Below are positions 22,345 to 33,590 of a stretch of 64,000 nucleotides of DNA, piece by piece. The first letter of the stretch is position 1. Each line of letters begins with the position of its first letter. Made by a program: the position numbers and the translations under genes. The notes beneath the pieces are model-generated. The model was not told the origin of the DNA and did not search any database. It saw nothing but the letters and a program-made list of their open reading frames with translations. This stretch comes from Hippasteria phrygiana (Eukaryota; Echinodermata; Asteroidea; Valvatida; Goniasteridae): positions 1,240,001-1,304,000 of the forward strand of contig JAZGUH010000410.1 in NCBI GenBank assembly GCA_037893225.1, in the 5' to 3' direction.

Positions 22345-23060
22345 GCTTTGGAAATTATCAAACCTAATGAGCACATGTAGTTTCATTCTGAAAGTTTTGA
22401 CTGTTTATACAGATGGTGCCAGTACCAATCTTTGTGAAAAATCGGAAATGCTGTCATCTTTGAGAAAATTGTGTTTGAAGACCTCCAACTATTTTTGATT
22501 TCAACAGTTGAAATAAGCGCCATGTATATATGCGTGGACAAATTCACTATTTAAACATTGATTTGTTTCTCTTGACTCGGTTGACGGATTGAGCTCAAAC
22601 TTTCATGTTATTTCATCTATGTTGAATCTAACAAAGTCTAAACACTGCCTGCAATTGTGTTGTCATATTTTCCAATACTTTAAATTCATGCTTTGAGGCC
22701 ATTTTGGCCTGATTTTGTATCTGATCTAACCTGGTACACAGTCACTTCTAATGTTAACTGAAAATGTTATAAGAGAACTGTTCTCCTTACATAGCTGATG
22801 CATGGACTTTACCTGTGGTTGGACGTGTCGGCCTAGGATACAATACAAGAGGTATCAGGCCATGCTGGTGGGGCTTATGTGATTCTGCCCTTGCTAAGTT
22901 AAAAATAAATACTCAGTGTGTGTAGTTACTCTGTGACGTCAGGGCACAAGCATAGCTTAGGTGGATTAGTTAGCCTCGTACATGTAGTTGTCCAATCCCC
23001 TGAATTTTTCCCGCGGCGGTTAAATTTAAATAACGCATATTTCGTGCAGATCTCCCTGCG
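22345..23060. other. AT-rich unique DNA
   Basis: No gene is seen. A segment at 22448-22490 (TGTCATCTTTGAGAAAATTG then TGTTTGAAGACCTC) recurs at 28369-28403 and is probably a small dispersed repeat. A TGACGTCA word occurs at 22934-22941. Confidence 0.4.
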
Positions 23061-23064
23061 TTTG

Positions 23065-23130
23065 AATAGACTGATTCATTAAGCCCCGCCCCTTGATGTG
23101 TTGGCCAATCACAGTCCAGACCATTGAGCT
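23065..23130. mobile_element. Palindromic MITE, CCAATCACA/GCCCCGCCC family, half copy
   Basis: AATAGACTGATTCATTAAGC followed by CCCGCCCCTTGATGTGTTGG and CCAATCACAG matches the left half of the copies at 17567, 27050 and 38447. The right half is missing. Confidence 0.6.
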
Positions 23131-23134
23131 TGCA

Positions 23135-25550
23135 CAGCAGAATATGCATTTTTGTACATTTTGAAATAAAAACGACGATCGCTTTTTATTTTGCAAAATG
23201 TTCATACGATGTCCCCGACATATGAGGGCTGTGATGTCAATTTTGATTCAGACATCCACTTTAAAAACAAAACCATTAGTATAAAATTTGGCTTTGGGGG
23301 TACTTCCTTTTTTTTAGCTGAGTTAAATGTTTCTGCATAAATTAATCCTTGGACATTTACCAATTCCCCACAGGGTCCAATTTTGTCCAAATGAATAGCA
23401 AAAACATTCCAAAATGTAACATTGTTCTTGCAAAACAAGATGCCATGCATAGTAATTGCACACTAAGACTTTCGAAGAAAAGAAATGTGCAGCACACATG
23501 TACATCATTGATGTGTAGAATGTTTCCAGGCACTGAGTTTTTGTCAGTTTAGAAAAGCTGGGGGTTTCCTTTCAAATGAGACACCAAAACAAGATATTGC
23601 ATAAGATTTTACTCATACAGCAGAGCAGTTTAGGAGAAAGTATGGACTTTATTTGGTTTTGTCAGAAAAAAATATTCCATGTCAGATGAGCAGAATCTGG
23701 TCGTTTACAACTGCAATCTGTGTTGGGGTAATTTTTGATAGTCAAGACTTTGTTGTTTGTGTATCACGTACATGTGCAAAGCTGCTGTTACTTTACTGTA
23801 CATTCCATTCGGAAGTATGGTCAGCGTGACACTGTGGAGTTGAAATTAAAGTCAATAATATTCAAACCATCGATGGTTACATGAGGCATTGATATTTGTT
23901 TAATATTCCTGCACTTTTTTGTTCTCTTGCTCATTGTCACAAGGAGTCATCCAGCGATTACAGCAACAAACGCATCCTGAATAGACTTTGCCCAACAAAG
24001 ACAGAGGGAATTACTCTGCTCTCTAGGGCTCCGCTAGTCTCCCTTCTTTCCTCTTTTCACTTCGGAGCTTGATGCATTGTCCTTTCTTCTTCCCCACCAC
24101 CCCCCCCCCCTTTCATTCTTTCCCTCGTACTGGGCTGCGGATGCAAATCAACTCATGCATCGTCCGCGACAAGATTCCATTAGGGCACCCGGGGGAATTG
24201 ACCGATAAATTTTCCTGGCGAGTTTACGATGCTGCGCAAGATAAACCGCTGACGAGGTTCATACACAAGTGTTTTGTGTGTTGTGTGTAGAGCATTATTA
24301 AAGGGACATGAGCTATGATGTTGAAACGGGGAGGAGGGGTGGGGTGTCGGGAATGGGCGGTGTGGTACACATCCTCTCGATGTTATCACTAAAGCTTCTA
24401 CATCTATGGTTTTGGGGTGCGTCCCCATGAAAAATACATTTTCAAAATGAATTGCCAATTTGATAACAGTTAGGAAAGCCTGACATTTTGATCCCAGCAA
24501 AATCTTTCTCCAAGGCTATAAACATCCTTCCTTAAAGAAGACTACACCACCGCAGTCTTGCTGATGAAGCATTTCTGCCGCTGTTGTTCAAAATAATCAC
24601 CACAATCCTTTTGGGCTTTCCATAAAAATTCCACAAAAAAATTGACCAATTATAAGTAACATTGCAAATTTTGAATGAAGAGAGGGACGCTTCCAATTCC
24701 TACAGTATTGACCCTAACCCCTTGGGTAACTTAACTAGAAAGTATCCTGAATCCGCCAAAATCCACCTATTTTGTCATGCACAAAACATTGGTTTTGGTG
24801 ACTGCTCAATATGGAGGTTTCCTGAATCCATCAAAATCCTGCAGTACTGCTAGGCTTACAATCCTCAATCCAACAAAATCCCCCAGTTTTCAATATGGAG
24901 GTATCCTGAATCAGCCGAAATCCTCCAAAACAGGGTTTGGATTTTGATGGATTTATGTTCGTTAGGGTTAATGTACATCAGTCTTCCAGAATTTATTAGC
25001 GAAAAATCCATTAATTAAATTGTGTGGAGCGCTGTGGCCTGGTGGCTTCATGTCCCAGACCCACATACACTTGTGCGTAGCCAGCCATATACTAAACAGG
25101 GTTTTTAAAATGTTTATCTAAAAAACCTTTCTCATTTAGAATCTCATATTCATTAGAAATAGCTTTTCATTGACTTCCAGTTGCATTTCATTTTTAACAA
25201 AATGTTTTTTTTTTAATATATGCAGAGAAAGACAGAGACCGAGAAATCCCATCCAGGACGTCCTTTGAGCTGCGTTTCCCCGAGTCGTCCTGGGAGGAAG
25301 CAGTCAAGTTCTTTGGCGGCGGGTTGTCATGACGTTGACTCCTACACAGAGCTTAAAGGCTCCTCCAAGGTTTGTGGCCGAAAAAAGACAAAAATCCCAA
25401 AGAAGACCTGTGCAATCCCTTTAAAACAAAATGTTTTCGAGTTGGTACAGGTCCCAATTTATGGCTCAGCAAGGCGCAGAATTCCACACTTGCCAGCATT
25501 CTGTATGGGGCAAAAATGTATCACTTGCCTTGTAAGCATAGAGTCCAGAG
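23135..25550. other. Unique DNA; possible regulatory island at ~24060-24290
   Basis: No gene is seen. 24110-24260 keeps CpG and includes the octamer ATGCAAAT (24141-24148) and GATAAA words, which suggests a regulatory element by composition only. 24740-24960 repeats TCCTGAATCC and CAAAATCCTCCAAAA-type words at least three times. Confidence 0.4.
24735..24960 (+). repeat. Degenerate TCCTGAATCC...CAAAATCC repeat
   Basis: Units such as TATCCTGAATCCGCCAAAAT, TTTCCTGAATCCATCAAAAT and TATCCTGAATCAGCCGAAAT recur, twice preceded by CAATATGGAGG. Related single units are at about 2268 and, complemented, at 6056. Confidence 0.55.
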
Positions 25551-25556
25551 TTCCCA

Positions 25557-25690
25557 CAATCACGGAAAATCCTGGAATTTAAAGCTACAATGAAAGTCAT
25601 GGAAAAGTCATGGAATTTTGGTTTTTTACAGTCATGGAAAATTGATATTCCAAGAAAAAAGTCAGAGAAAAGTCATGGAATCCAGCACAA
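25557..25690 (+). repeat. AAGTCATGGAATT repeat
   Basis: The phrase GTCATGGAAAA(GT) recurs five times, with variants (TCCTGGAATTT, AGTCAGAGAAAAG). This degenerate repeat type is common in invertebrate genomes; the class is not assigned. Confidence 0.6.
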
Positions 25691-25959
25691 CCCACACATA
25701 ATCATGATGCGAATAAATCAGGAATATTTATTCCCGCATAACCGTTGACATGGAAACAGTGATGACTTTGTAACTTTTGTTAGTCTGGTTCACGTGCGCG
25801 CAGAAGTAAATACGACCCCCCCCCATATGTTTGACAATTAAAATCTCACAGATGTATTAACATAAATGCTGTTAGTTTGAAGTGTATGTGAGTGTGCTCC
25901 CATGAAACTCTTGTACACGTACATGTTTGTAAAAGACTTTCTTTTTAAGTTATTTTCTG

Positions 25960-26750
25960 AAGTGATTTTGACTGTACTTTACTGATTAGTACAACACAAT
26001 CGCAACAGTTATTATAATGTTGCATCAAGACAATGGTGATGTTTGACTGTACATTGCTGGCAGATATTGTAAAACTCAATCAGCAGTGATAATGATGTAT
26101 CGGTACAACGTACATAAGTATGTAACATTCGACTCTACTATGGTGGCATATGCCAGTAAAACTCCCAACAGTGATTGTGACGTTGCATCAATACAACATG
26201 ATGTGGGATAGTACGTTGCTGGCAGATCCCAGTAAAATTCACCCAACAGTGATTGTGACGTTGCATCAATACAACATGATGTGGGATAGTACGTTGCTGG
26301 CAGATCCCAGTAAAATTCACCCAACAGTGATTGTGACGTTGCATCAATACAACATGATGTGGGATAGTACGTTGCTGGCAGATCCCAGTAAAATTCACCC
26401 AACAGTGATTGTGACGTTGCATCAATACAACATGATGTGGGATAGTACGTTGCTGGCAGATCCCAGTAAAATTCACCCAACAGTGATTGTGACGTTGCAT
26501 CAATACAACATGATGTGAGATAGTACGTTGCTGGCAGATCCCAGTAAAATTCACCCAACAGTGATTGTGACGTTGCATCAATACAACATGATGTGGGATA
26601 GTACGTTGCTGGCAGATCCCAGTAAAATTCACCAAACAGTGATTGTGACGTTGCATCAGAACAACGTGATGTGTGACTGTACGTTGCTAGCTGATCCCAA
26701 TAAAATTCACACAACAGTGATTTCATTGTTGCATACAGTACAACGTTGTC
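25960..26750 (+). repeat. 78-bp tandem array
   Basis: Units begin at 26006, 26084, 26169, 26247, 26325, 26403, 26481, 26559, 26637 and 26715 (spacing 78, with one of 85). The copies from 26169 to about 26640 are almost identical and the outer ones are degenerate, as expected for a minisatellite homogenised in the middle. Because 78 is a multiple of three, frames stay open on both strands (26-residue repeats such as ADPSKIHPTVIVTLHQYN). I see no start context, signal or domain, so I do not call it a gene. Each good unit has TGACGTTGCATCAA, which contains a C/EBP-ATF-like TTGCATCA. Confidence 0.9.
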
Positions 26751-26754
26751 ACAA

Positions 26755-27045
26755 AATTATACTTGGGTATTGTTACAACACTGCATGTTCTGCTTTTGGT
26801 TGTGACGAGCTCACTAAGGAACCGGGATGATAGGGCATTCTTACCCCAAGAAAATTATCGGACACATGTATCTCTACTGGCCAGTATTTATTTGCACTGG
26901 CTGGTGCATTTGTGTTGTCTGTATTATTTATTTTGACAACTAAATAATTGGAATTCCTGTTATTCACTGAAAATCCCGAGTTGGGATTTTCTTTTTCTCG
27001 AATTATTCATTTTGTTATGGTTGATAGTTACGTAAGCAGTACACT
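26755..27045. other. Unique AT-rich DNA
   Basis: No feature is seen apart from the words AAAATCCCGAGTTGGGATTT (about 26970-26989), a short imperfect dyad. Confidence 0.3.
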
Positions 27046-27049
27046 GTTG

Positions 27050-27196
27050 GTTATTCCATTAAACCCTGCCTCTTGAAGCACTGACCAATTACAGCCATGC
27101 CTGACAAAGAGTCGAAAATGCACGTGCATATGTGTGGTACGCTCCGCTGTGATTCATCAATGCGTAAAGGGGCGGGGCTTATTTGACTCGTCTATT
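27050..27196. mobile_element. Palindromic MITE, CCAATCACA/GCCCCGCCC family, copy 3
   Basis: Diverged but full-length: left ATTCCATTAAACCCTGCC ... GACCAATTACAG, right CTGTGATTCATCAATGCG ... GGGGCGGGGCTTATTTGACT followed by CGTCTATT. The halves are inverted relative to each other, and a CACGTGCATATGTGTG dyad lies in the centre. Confidence 0.7.
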
Positions 27197-27199
27197 TCA

Positions 27200-28855
27200 A
27201 ACAGCCACTTGACTTGTCACTTGTGGAAAAAATATTCCTAATGCAAAACTCTTCCAATTGGTTTGTTTGCAGATGCTATAGCACCACAACTTATCAAATA
27301 AGGGCGTGGTCTCACTTTTATCAAAAAGTCTTTGACAGAAGTAAAAAAAAGTGACAAGGAAAAGCCGGACAGTGATAAGAAAGGAATTGTTCGGATCAAA
27401 TAAATTTTGAAATATTTGTGACAGAATAGCTGAAATCAATTTCCAGGAAAGTGATGGGTAAACAATGTTTTTTAAGCAAATCGCATCCCATTTTGGCCAC
27501 TGCCCTGTTAATATTCTGCTGATTTCTGACCTTTCTTTGGTCTAGAATGCTGCAGTGTGTGGAAAACATTGATGTGGGGTTGTCTGGAATCATAAATTAT
27601 GTACAGTGCTTTGTAAGTTACAGGTCAGTTTGGGAGTCAAAATTAGATATTTGTAAAAGCAGGATGCTCGATGTTGCAAAGCGTGTAATAGTCTGATGAT
27701 AGTGTACTTTATATTCCCAACCAATCAAAAGCATTGTTGAAAAGTGTGCCTTTGTAAGATTGTATGGATGTGCATTTGTGTCTATATTTATAAATCTGTA
27801 AAATAGGTGTGCTCTTTGCATACAGCTATTTTATATCTTTCCAGAGTTGGTATAAATTATTATTTGATATCTCTTTTGTTCACCGTTTGGATCATATCAT
27901 CACTGGTTGATATGAATGTGACATTTTTCATAGCCGCTTTGCAGGATTGTGCATTTTATAAATAATTCAAGTTTTGTCCCACGTGTAATTTTTCCCAATT
28001 GGTTTAAAATTCTATTGAATTTCTATAAGTCCTTCTGGAGCTATTCTATGCACTTGTTACCTTGCTTCTTGGCGAAAGTAATAAAATTATATGTTTGCAG
28101 CGTATTTTTATCCACTTGGCAATGTTATTGCGTTTACAGTTCAGCCATCCAACATCCGTGTACAGATCCGTCGAAATGATTTGACTGGTAAATCCATGCT
28201 GGTACATGTAGTTTGCAATGGATGAATTGTCTTGTACGTGAGTTGAAGGTATGATACAACTTCGGTCATGATTAAAATCAAACTGCCGAGTTGCAATCTG
28301 AAAGCTTACTGTTTAAAGATTGTATTAGTAGCAATCCTCTTGAGAAATACTTCCGCCGTCTGAAATTCTGTCATCTTCGAGAAAATTGTATCTGAAGACC
28401 TCAAAACAATCGTCAACTTCCATCTTTCTTATATTATCTTCTGAACTTCAGAAGGCCACACCCATATTTTCAGGTTGTGCATCAATATCTCCATCAGATT
28501 TTTGGCCGACTGATGTACTCCGTCTTTTCGTCATGTTTTTGTCATTGCTTGGTCTTCGGCAGACCACGCCCCTACAAAGGCTGTCCCGTGATGTCCCCCC
28601 CCCCCATTTCGTCTGTGGCAGACTGCGCCCACTTTCCTCTTCCACACCTTGTTACAAATTTCTTTTGGAGCCAAATTTTGTCCGGCTGTTGGTGTTACTG
28701 TTGTTTTTGCGAATGTTTTTTTTGGAGATTTTTGTTTTTAATTTTCGTGAGGACTGCACCTGTTCGTTTGGAAAACCAGCCTTCGACATCGTAATATATT
28801 TAACTGTTTATAATAAAGAAAATGTTACATAAAAGGTTGTAAGGTCTGACCATTT
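27200..28855. other. Unique AT-rich DNA
   Basis: No gene is supported. The longest frame (28386-28832) begins on ATG but is Phe/Leu/Cys-rich, crosses a CCCCCCCC tract and has no domain. 28369-28403 repeats a phrase from 22448-22490. Confidence 0.45.
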
Positions 28856-28859
28856 TTTT

Positions 28860-28883
28860 GGGGGGGGGGGGGGGGGGGGGGGG
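28860..28883 (+). repeat. Poly-G tract (24 G)
   Basis: Uninterrupted run of 24 G. Similar runs elsewhere: 5240-5263 C, 30412-30432 C, 31501-31524 C, 33789-33807 C, 40198-40214 C, 46827-46843 C, 47124-47136 G, 56701-56721 G, 59984-60000 C. Confidence 0.9.
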
Positions 28884-28889
28884 CATGTA

Positions 28890-30040
28890 CTGTGTTGCCA
28901 AATACTGTACAGAACGTGTCTTCAAAGTTCAAACTTGAAAGAAAGAGATGTACCGTAGTAAAACAAAAAGTACATTCATTTTATTTACTTCCATCACATG
29001 ACTAAATCAACAGTCATCGGTGAACTCTCTGATCAACCTTACTCACCCAAGCCTACACCATTTTTTTTTATTAATTTACTCGAAAGATATTGTATGACGT
29101 GCCAAACACCGCGCATCACCGCGACAGAGCGAGGAATTGATGCCCGCTCCGTGCCGTGGACTCGATGAGACGGCCCCGGCCAAACCGCCACCCTGGCCCG
29201 CCAATTTGTTCAGCCGGCAAGCTGGCCGGACCGGGACCCTTTGCCGTGAAACTCGGCACCGGCGCTGTTCTTTGGGGAATTCGTCCTCGGTTAATAGCCA
29301 GACTCGAGTTCTTTTTGTGTGCCAAACTTCGAACGTGACCGCGAAAACCATTGTGTGAGTGTGTATGTCTTTGATATAACGCAATTCTGATGTTGGTGTT
29401 TGAAATCATCCCGAAACAAAACCACTTAGTTTAAACAATCAATTTTCCAACTGAAAATCGGATGTCACCATTATTCGGAAGCTTTCAGGATTTTTAAAAC
29501 GGGCGTTGTTTGACTTTTTTCTTGAAGACTGTCAGAAATTGAATACTTGCCTTTGCCTTCCCCATCATCATTAATGTGATTAATTTCTGGTACTGAAATC
29601 AAGGGTTCCTCAAAAGCGAAATTTCGGAATGGACGGGGATTGAAAAGTCGATTCCATGTTATAGCCCAAGCGGCACTCGAGCTCTCGACACAGGGATGGA
29701 AAGCCAACTTGCCTCCCCAAAAATTCAAAAACACAAGCAAAACACACACGCGCACACAAACAAAACGATTTCCAACAAATAAATTGCAACCAACAGCAAA
29801 ACGTGACCTTTGCTGTTGAAACGTAAATTAAAGTAAAAACCCATTCCAAATCAAACTTGCACCGTTACAGCGCCCTCATTCGGCCAAAAATAAGTATGGC
29901 CTGCAGACCATTTTTACATATCATCACGAGCTGCATAGTTTAGTAACGCTGTTGAAGTGCTCTTTTAAGTAAACCAGTCAAGCATGCCACTTGTGCGCAC
30001 GTGGTGTAACCCGCTCCATCATGATGCATGTAGGATGATC
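28890..30040. other. Unique DNA; CpG island-like segment at ~29090-29340
   Basis: No gene is seen. 29090-29340 is GC-rich with dense CpG (GCCCGCTCCGTGCCGTGGAC, CCGGCAAGCTGGCCGGACCG) and open in several frames at once, as GC-rich DNA often is. It is a candidate conserved regulatory element or unmethylated island. Confidence 0.4.
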
Positions 30041-30047
30041 ACTTTAA

Positions 30048-30203
30048 GGCGGTCCACACGCTTTGGTTTGTTTACATTTCACGTGGTCACGTGGATAAAA
30101 AGCCATCTACCTACGGACAAAGGAAATTGAATCACAACACCGACCCTGCACACAGTTTTAGAGCAAGCACACGTCACGTGGGGGTACGGGCCTTTGGACC
30201 GCC
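30048..30203. mobile_element. Small TIR element with CACGTG boxes
   Basis: GGCGGTCC at the left and GGACCGCC at the right define a 156-bp unit. Just inside are paired CACGTG E-boxes (TTTCACGTGGTCACGTGG near 30077-30094, and CGTCACGTGGG near 30173). The terminal match is short, so the element call is tentative. Confidence 0.45.
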
Positions 30204-30209
30204 AGTGCG

Positions 30210-33025
30210 ATACCTTCAGAACCGAAACAGCCCTCGAAAAAGGCCATCAGCTTTGGAATCTAGTTTATACAAACCCATTCTAACACGAATATGCAAGCAG
30301 TGGATGTTAATGAATACAGAAATGCCACAGGCTGAACAGCAGATACATGTTATAACCCAAAAATCTACATAAATGTAACCTGCGTTAAGTCGTAATCTAA
30401 GTTCGGTCTAACCCCCCCCCCCCCCCCCCCCCTTCCCCAAGCTACGCCGGTGGACACACCAGTGATATGAAACATAATCAAGTCAGTCACTGAGATTTTT
30501 TTTCTTTAAAAGCCATGAAAAATGTATGAGATGCGCTACTGCAGTGCGTTTAGTATCGTATTTCAGTAAGGCTAGCATTTTTAAAGGCTTGTGCCCCAAT
30601 AAAATATACTCCAAGAAAAGAATATTTGAGAGTGATTTTTTTTTTCGCGGTAGGGTCTCGACACCGATGAATCATATCCAAACCCTGACGGGCTTGGAGC
30701 GGTCCCCGGCCCCTCAAGTCCCGTGCCCGCGGACCCCTCAACACCCGTCATTTTCACTCGAGCTTGAACCAACTCCGTTATCCCCGCTCGCTGTGCGCCG
30801 GCTCATGAATACGCATGGAGTACGCGCGGCGGCACGGTGGTTTTTTTTTTTTTGTCGGGCATGCCCGCTACCGCGTTCCCCGGTCCTGAGGCGGCACTGT
30901 TGCTGGTGGGGACTCATTAAAGCGCTAACATTTCGCGTGGTTTCTCGCAATGTCTGGAACGATAAATCAAATATACCGCATTGATATGGCAAGGAGCCTG
31001 CTACTGCCGTGCCCTTGCTTAAAGGAACTCTACCATTCTTGAGATAAAAATAATGTCAACTGCTAAATTATGACGGCATATGTTCTTACTACTTGTAACC
31101 ACACCCCGCCCCCAACGCAGTCCCGTGTTGAGGGATATCTTAGAATCGCAATATTTCCACCGAAAGTGTCTTTAAAGCAGCTTCTCTGTAGCGTTCGAAG
31201 AATATGCCATGTGTTAATCACGTGCGTAAATCCCGGGTGGTAGGGGAAGATATATCCCCAACTTGTTGACCGTAGATGGTCCGCAGGATCACCCGCCGAA
31301 TGCTACTACCGTAAAACTTGAAAATATAAGCGAATTGCTAAAGAAAACACCAGGCGTGCTTTTTAAAATACAGTAAGCTGTGAGTTTATGTTCATAGGTA
31401 CATAATGGTATACATGTACCTGTTTGGAATAGCGCCCGCTCTTTCCTATGTAGGCCTATACCTTTGGGGTGTGATTTCTGAATTTGAAAATTCTTGATCA
31501 CCCCCCCCCCCCCCCCCCCCCCCCTCTCTTTTTTGGGACACGGATGTACTCAACTGGTGCATATAGCTCAGTAAACTTCGCTTGCCACTTCCCTGATATC
31601 CAAGGCCACACACAGAGAATGTGTGTGCATGGGCGTGGCAAGCTATATTTTGTAATACCCCTGACGTCAGTCAAATGGGGTACTTTGTGGGCGGGGCATG
31701 CCCCGTGATTTTTTTCTGCACGAGATCTTGATAAAATGCAGTAACTGAAAATAGAAAACATCAAAATCGAATTCGTATGCATCGCTGTTTCAGAACCATT
31801 TTATAAAATTTTCCTGTTAGATTCTGTTAGATTCCGTAGGCTTCACACTTCAATATCTGTTGGAGATTGTTTGCAACAGGATTGAAGCGAGACCCTATAT
31901 CATAAATCATGTAGCAAGGCTTGTTTTGGTTTGGTTTATAATTAATAAGACCCATTGTTTACCCGATAGTTAACGCAACCACATGCCCGCGGTTTTAATT
32001 TACCAGCGCAATTTCCCTTTAAATTGATGCCGTTATAGCGCGACCGCTTTCAAATCTCCACCGAATCTGTGATGATTGACCAGCCGAGTCAACCAGCCAC
32101 CGACGCAAATCCACGAGGTTTTTAACCGGCCGTTTTGTTTTTATTCAGCGCGCAAACTCAAGTCCAGAGACCAGGTTTAAATAGATTCCGCGCCATGCGC
32201 TGCCCGCCGCCTGATCAAACAATAACGGCCGAGAGATATGCGCGGCGAACTCTAGAACCACTGCACTCACAGCGAGAGCCTCAAAGATTGGGAGTTGAGG
32301 GAAGGGAGATGGAAAAAAAATCACATTTTGCGGAATGTTTGACCATAAATATTCATCACGCATAGGTATGTAACTTTGTAACGTGTACAACTCCAGAGAC
32401 AGTCCCAAAATCGACCCGTCCTGCTCTTCAATAAACAGCGGGGTTTTGCCTGTATGCCTCCTTCCCTATTCACGTTCGCTTTACAAGCCCACGCGTTCAC
32501 CAGGGAATTGGACTTGCTTCCCCCTCTTCACTAGTAACCGAAGACAGTACCCGGTACAGAGAGAGGGGTATTTTTGTGTCTTCTCTCTCGGGTGCGATGG
32601 ATCGATGTTGCATCCGCTGCTTATACGAGAGCCCGCCGTCTTTAATGTGTTTGATCCGGCCGCAGATCGGCGCGCGGAGCCCGCTGTCAATTTGCGCAGC
32701 GGTACCCCGGACCCCGTGTAAACCCAAACAAGGAATTCACCGCTGCCGTTTTTCCACGGTTGCCGGGTTGCGAGTTCCGTGACCGAAATTAATGGCGAAT
32801 TTCTTTCTCGTATCGACACCATGACTATTACCGGAGCTTGTTAAGTTGCCGAAATCGAATTCTATCTAGTATGTCGAAACGTCAATGTTGGAAAGCTGGA
32901 AAGTCCGTATTTTTGAAAACTTTGGCAAACTTCAAAGATATATATGCGTTCAGCTTTCAGTATTGCATTCTCCGAAGGACGACACTTTCAAGACATCGTT
33001 AAAACATTTTGTTATCCACCATCAT
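30210..33025. other. Unique DNA with CpG-retaining islands
   Basis: No gene is confirmed. 30640-30960 and 32030-32820 are GC-richer with abundant CpG. 32211-32228 places a TCF/LEF-like CTGATCAAA next to a Sox-like AACAATAAC. A TGACGTCA word is at 31662-31669. Frames on both strands of 32135-32822 are open together, which argues for composition and not a gene. C runs lie at 30412-30432 and 31501-31524. Confidence 0.4.
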
Positions 33026-33030
33026 CACCA

Positions 33031-33252
33031 GGGGCCAATTTAACGGAGCTGCTATACACACAAATTTGTTTAGCGCAAAGTGCTTAGTATTGACTACCAG
33101 CGAAAATTCCACGTGATGTTTATACCATGGAGGTAGCCGTACCGGTCAGAAACAACATACGGTACATCACATGAAAACATGGTTGGTAATCATGTTTTCA
33201 TCAACGACCTGCTATGCAAATTTTTCGTTCTTAGCGTCAATGAAATTGGCCC
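33031..33252. mobile_element. Palindromic MITE, GGGGCCAATTT family, copy 1
   Basis: It starts GGGGCCAATTTAACGGAGCT and ends TGAAATTGGCCC; the interior has TGTTTAGCGCAAAGTGCTTA and GGTTGGTAATCATGTTTTCA as imperfectly inverted halves. Copies with the same ends are at 49045-49269 and 60514-60744, and a right half at 57308-57440. Confidence 0.7.
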
Positions 33253-33516
33253 AGGTAGTATATTGATATACAGGAGTTTTTCTGTACTCCCATAGGGTAC
33301 ACGCTTACCGCATAATGCACGACAATCGTCTTCCATCTTTCCCCTTCCCGTTTACTAAATTGTATTTCCAAATTTTATTTTATTTTGGTCACGAATTGCC
33401 AGATTGTTTCTGTGCACTTTGCTATGTGAGCTGCAAGACAGCTTCTCTGACTCGTTTCCCCCATGAAATAAAATCATCCGCACCACGATCAATACAAGAA
33501 AAAGAAATATAATCAG

Positions 33517-33590
33517 GGCAGAGGATTCGAACCCATGCTTTGTGCTCCAAAGCCTTACGATCTACCAATATAGCCACAACAGCAGCTCAA
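33517..33590 (-). mobile_element. tRNA-derived SINE head
   Basis: On the minus strand: TGGCTATATTGGTAGATCGT as A-box region and GGGTTCGAATCC as B-box. Folding into a functional tRNA looks poor; it is most likely a degenerate SINE or tRNA pseudogene. Confidence 0.55.

Noticed and set aside
26006..26750. CRISPR-like array
   Set aside because: The whole 78-bp unit is repeated without unique spacers, and the DNA is eukaryotic.
26076..26830. Repetitive protein genes (216, 172, 122 and 100 residues) over the tandem array
   Set aside because: Frames are open on both strands because the unit length (78) is divisible by three; no promoter, start context, signal peptide or domain supports a gene.
28386..28832. 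148-codon ATG frame as a membrane protein gene
   Set aside because: The composition is driven by T-rich DNA (Phe, Leu, Cys), it crosses a poly-C tract, and an overlapping frame is also open.
32135..32822. Cluster of four overlapping frames as a gene
   Set aside because: Frames on both strands are open together in CpG-rich DNA; no splice pattern or domain is seen.
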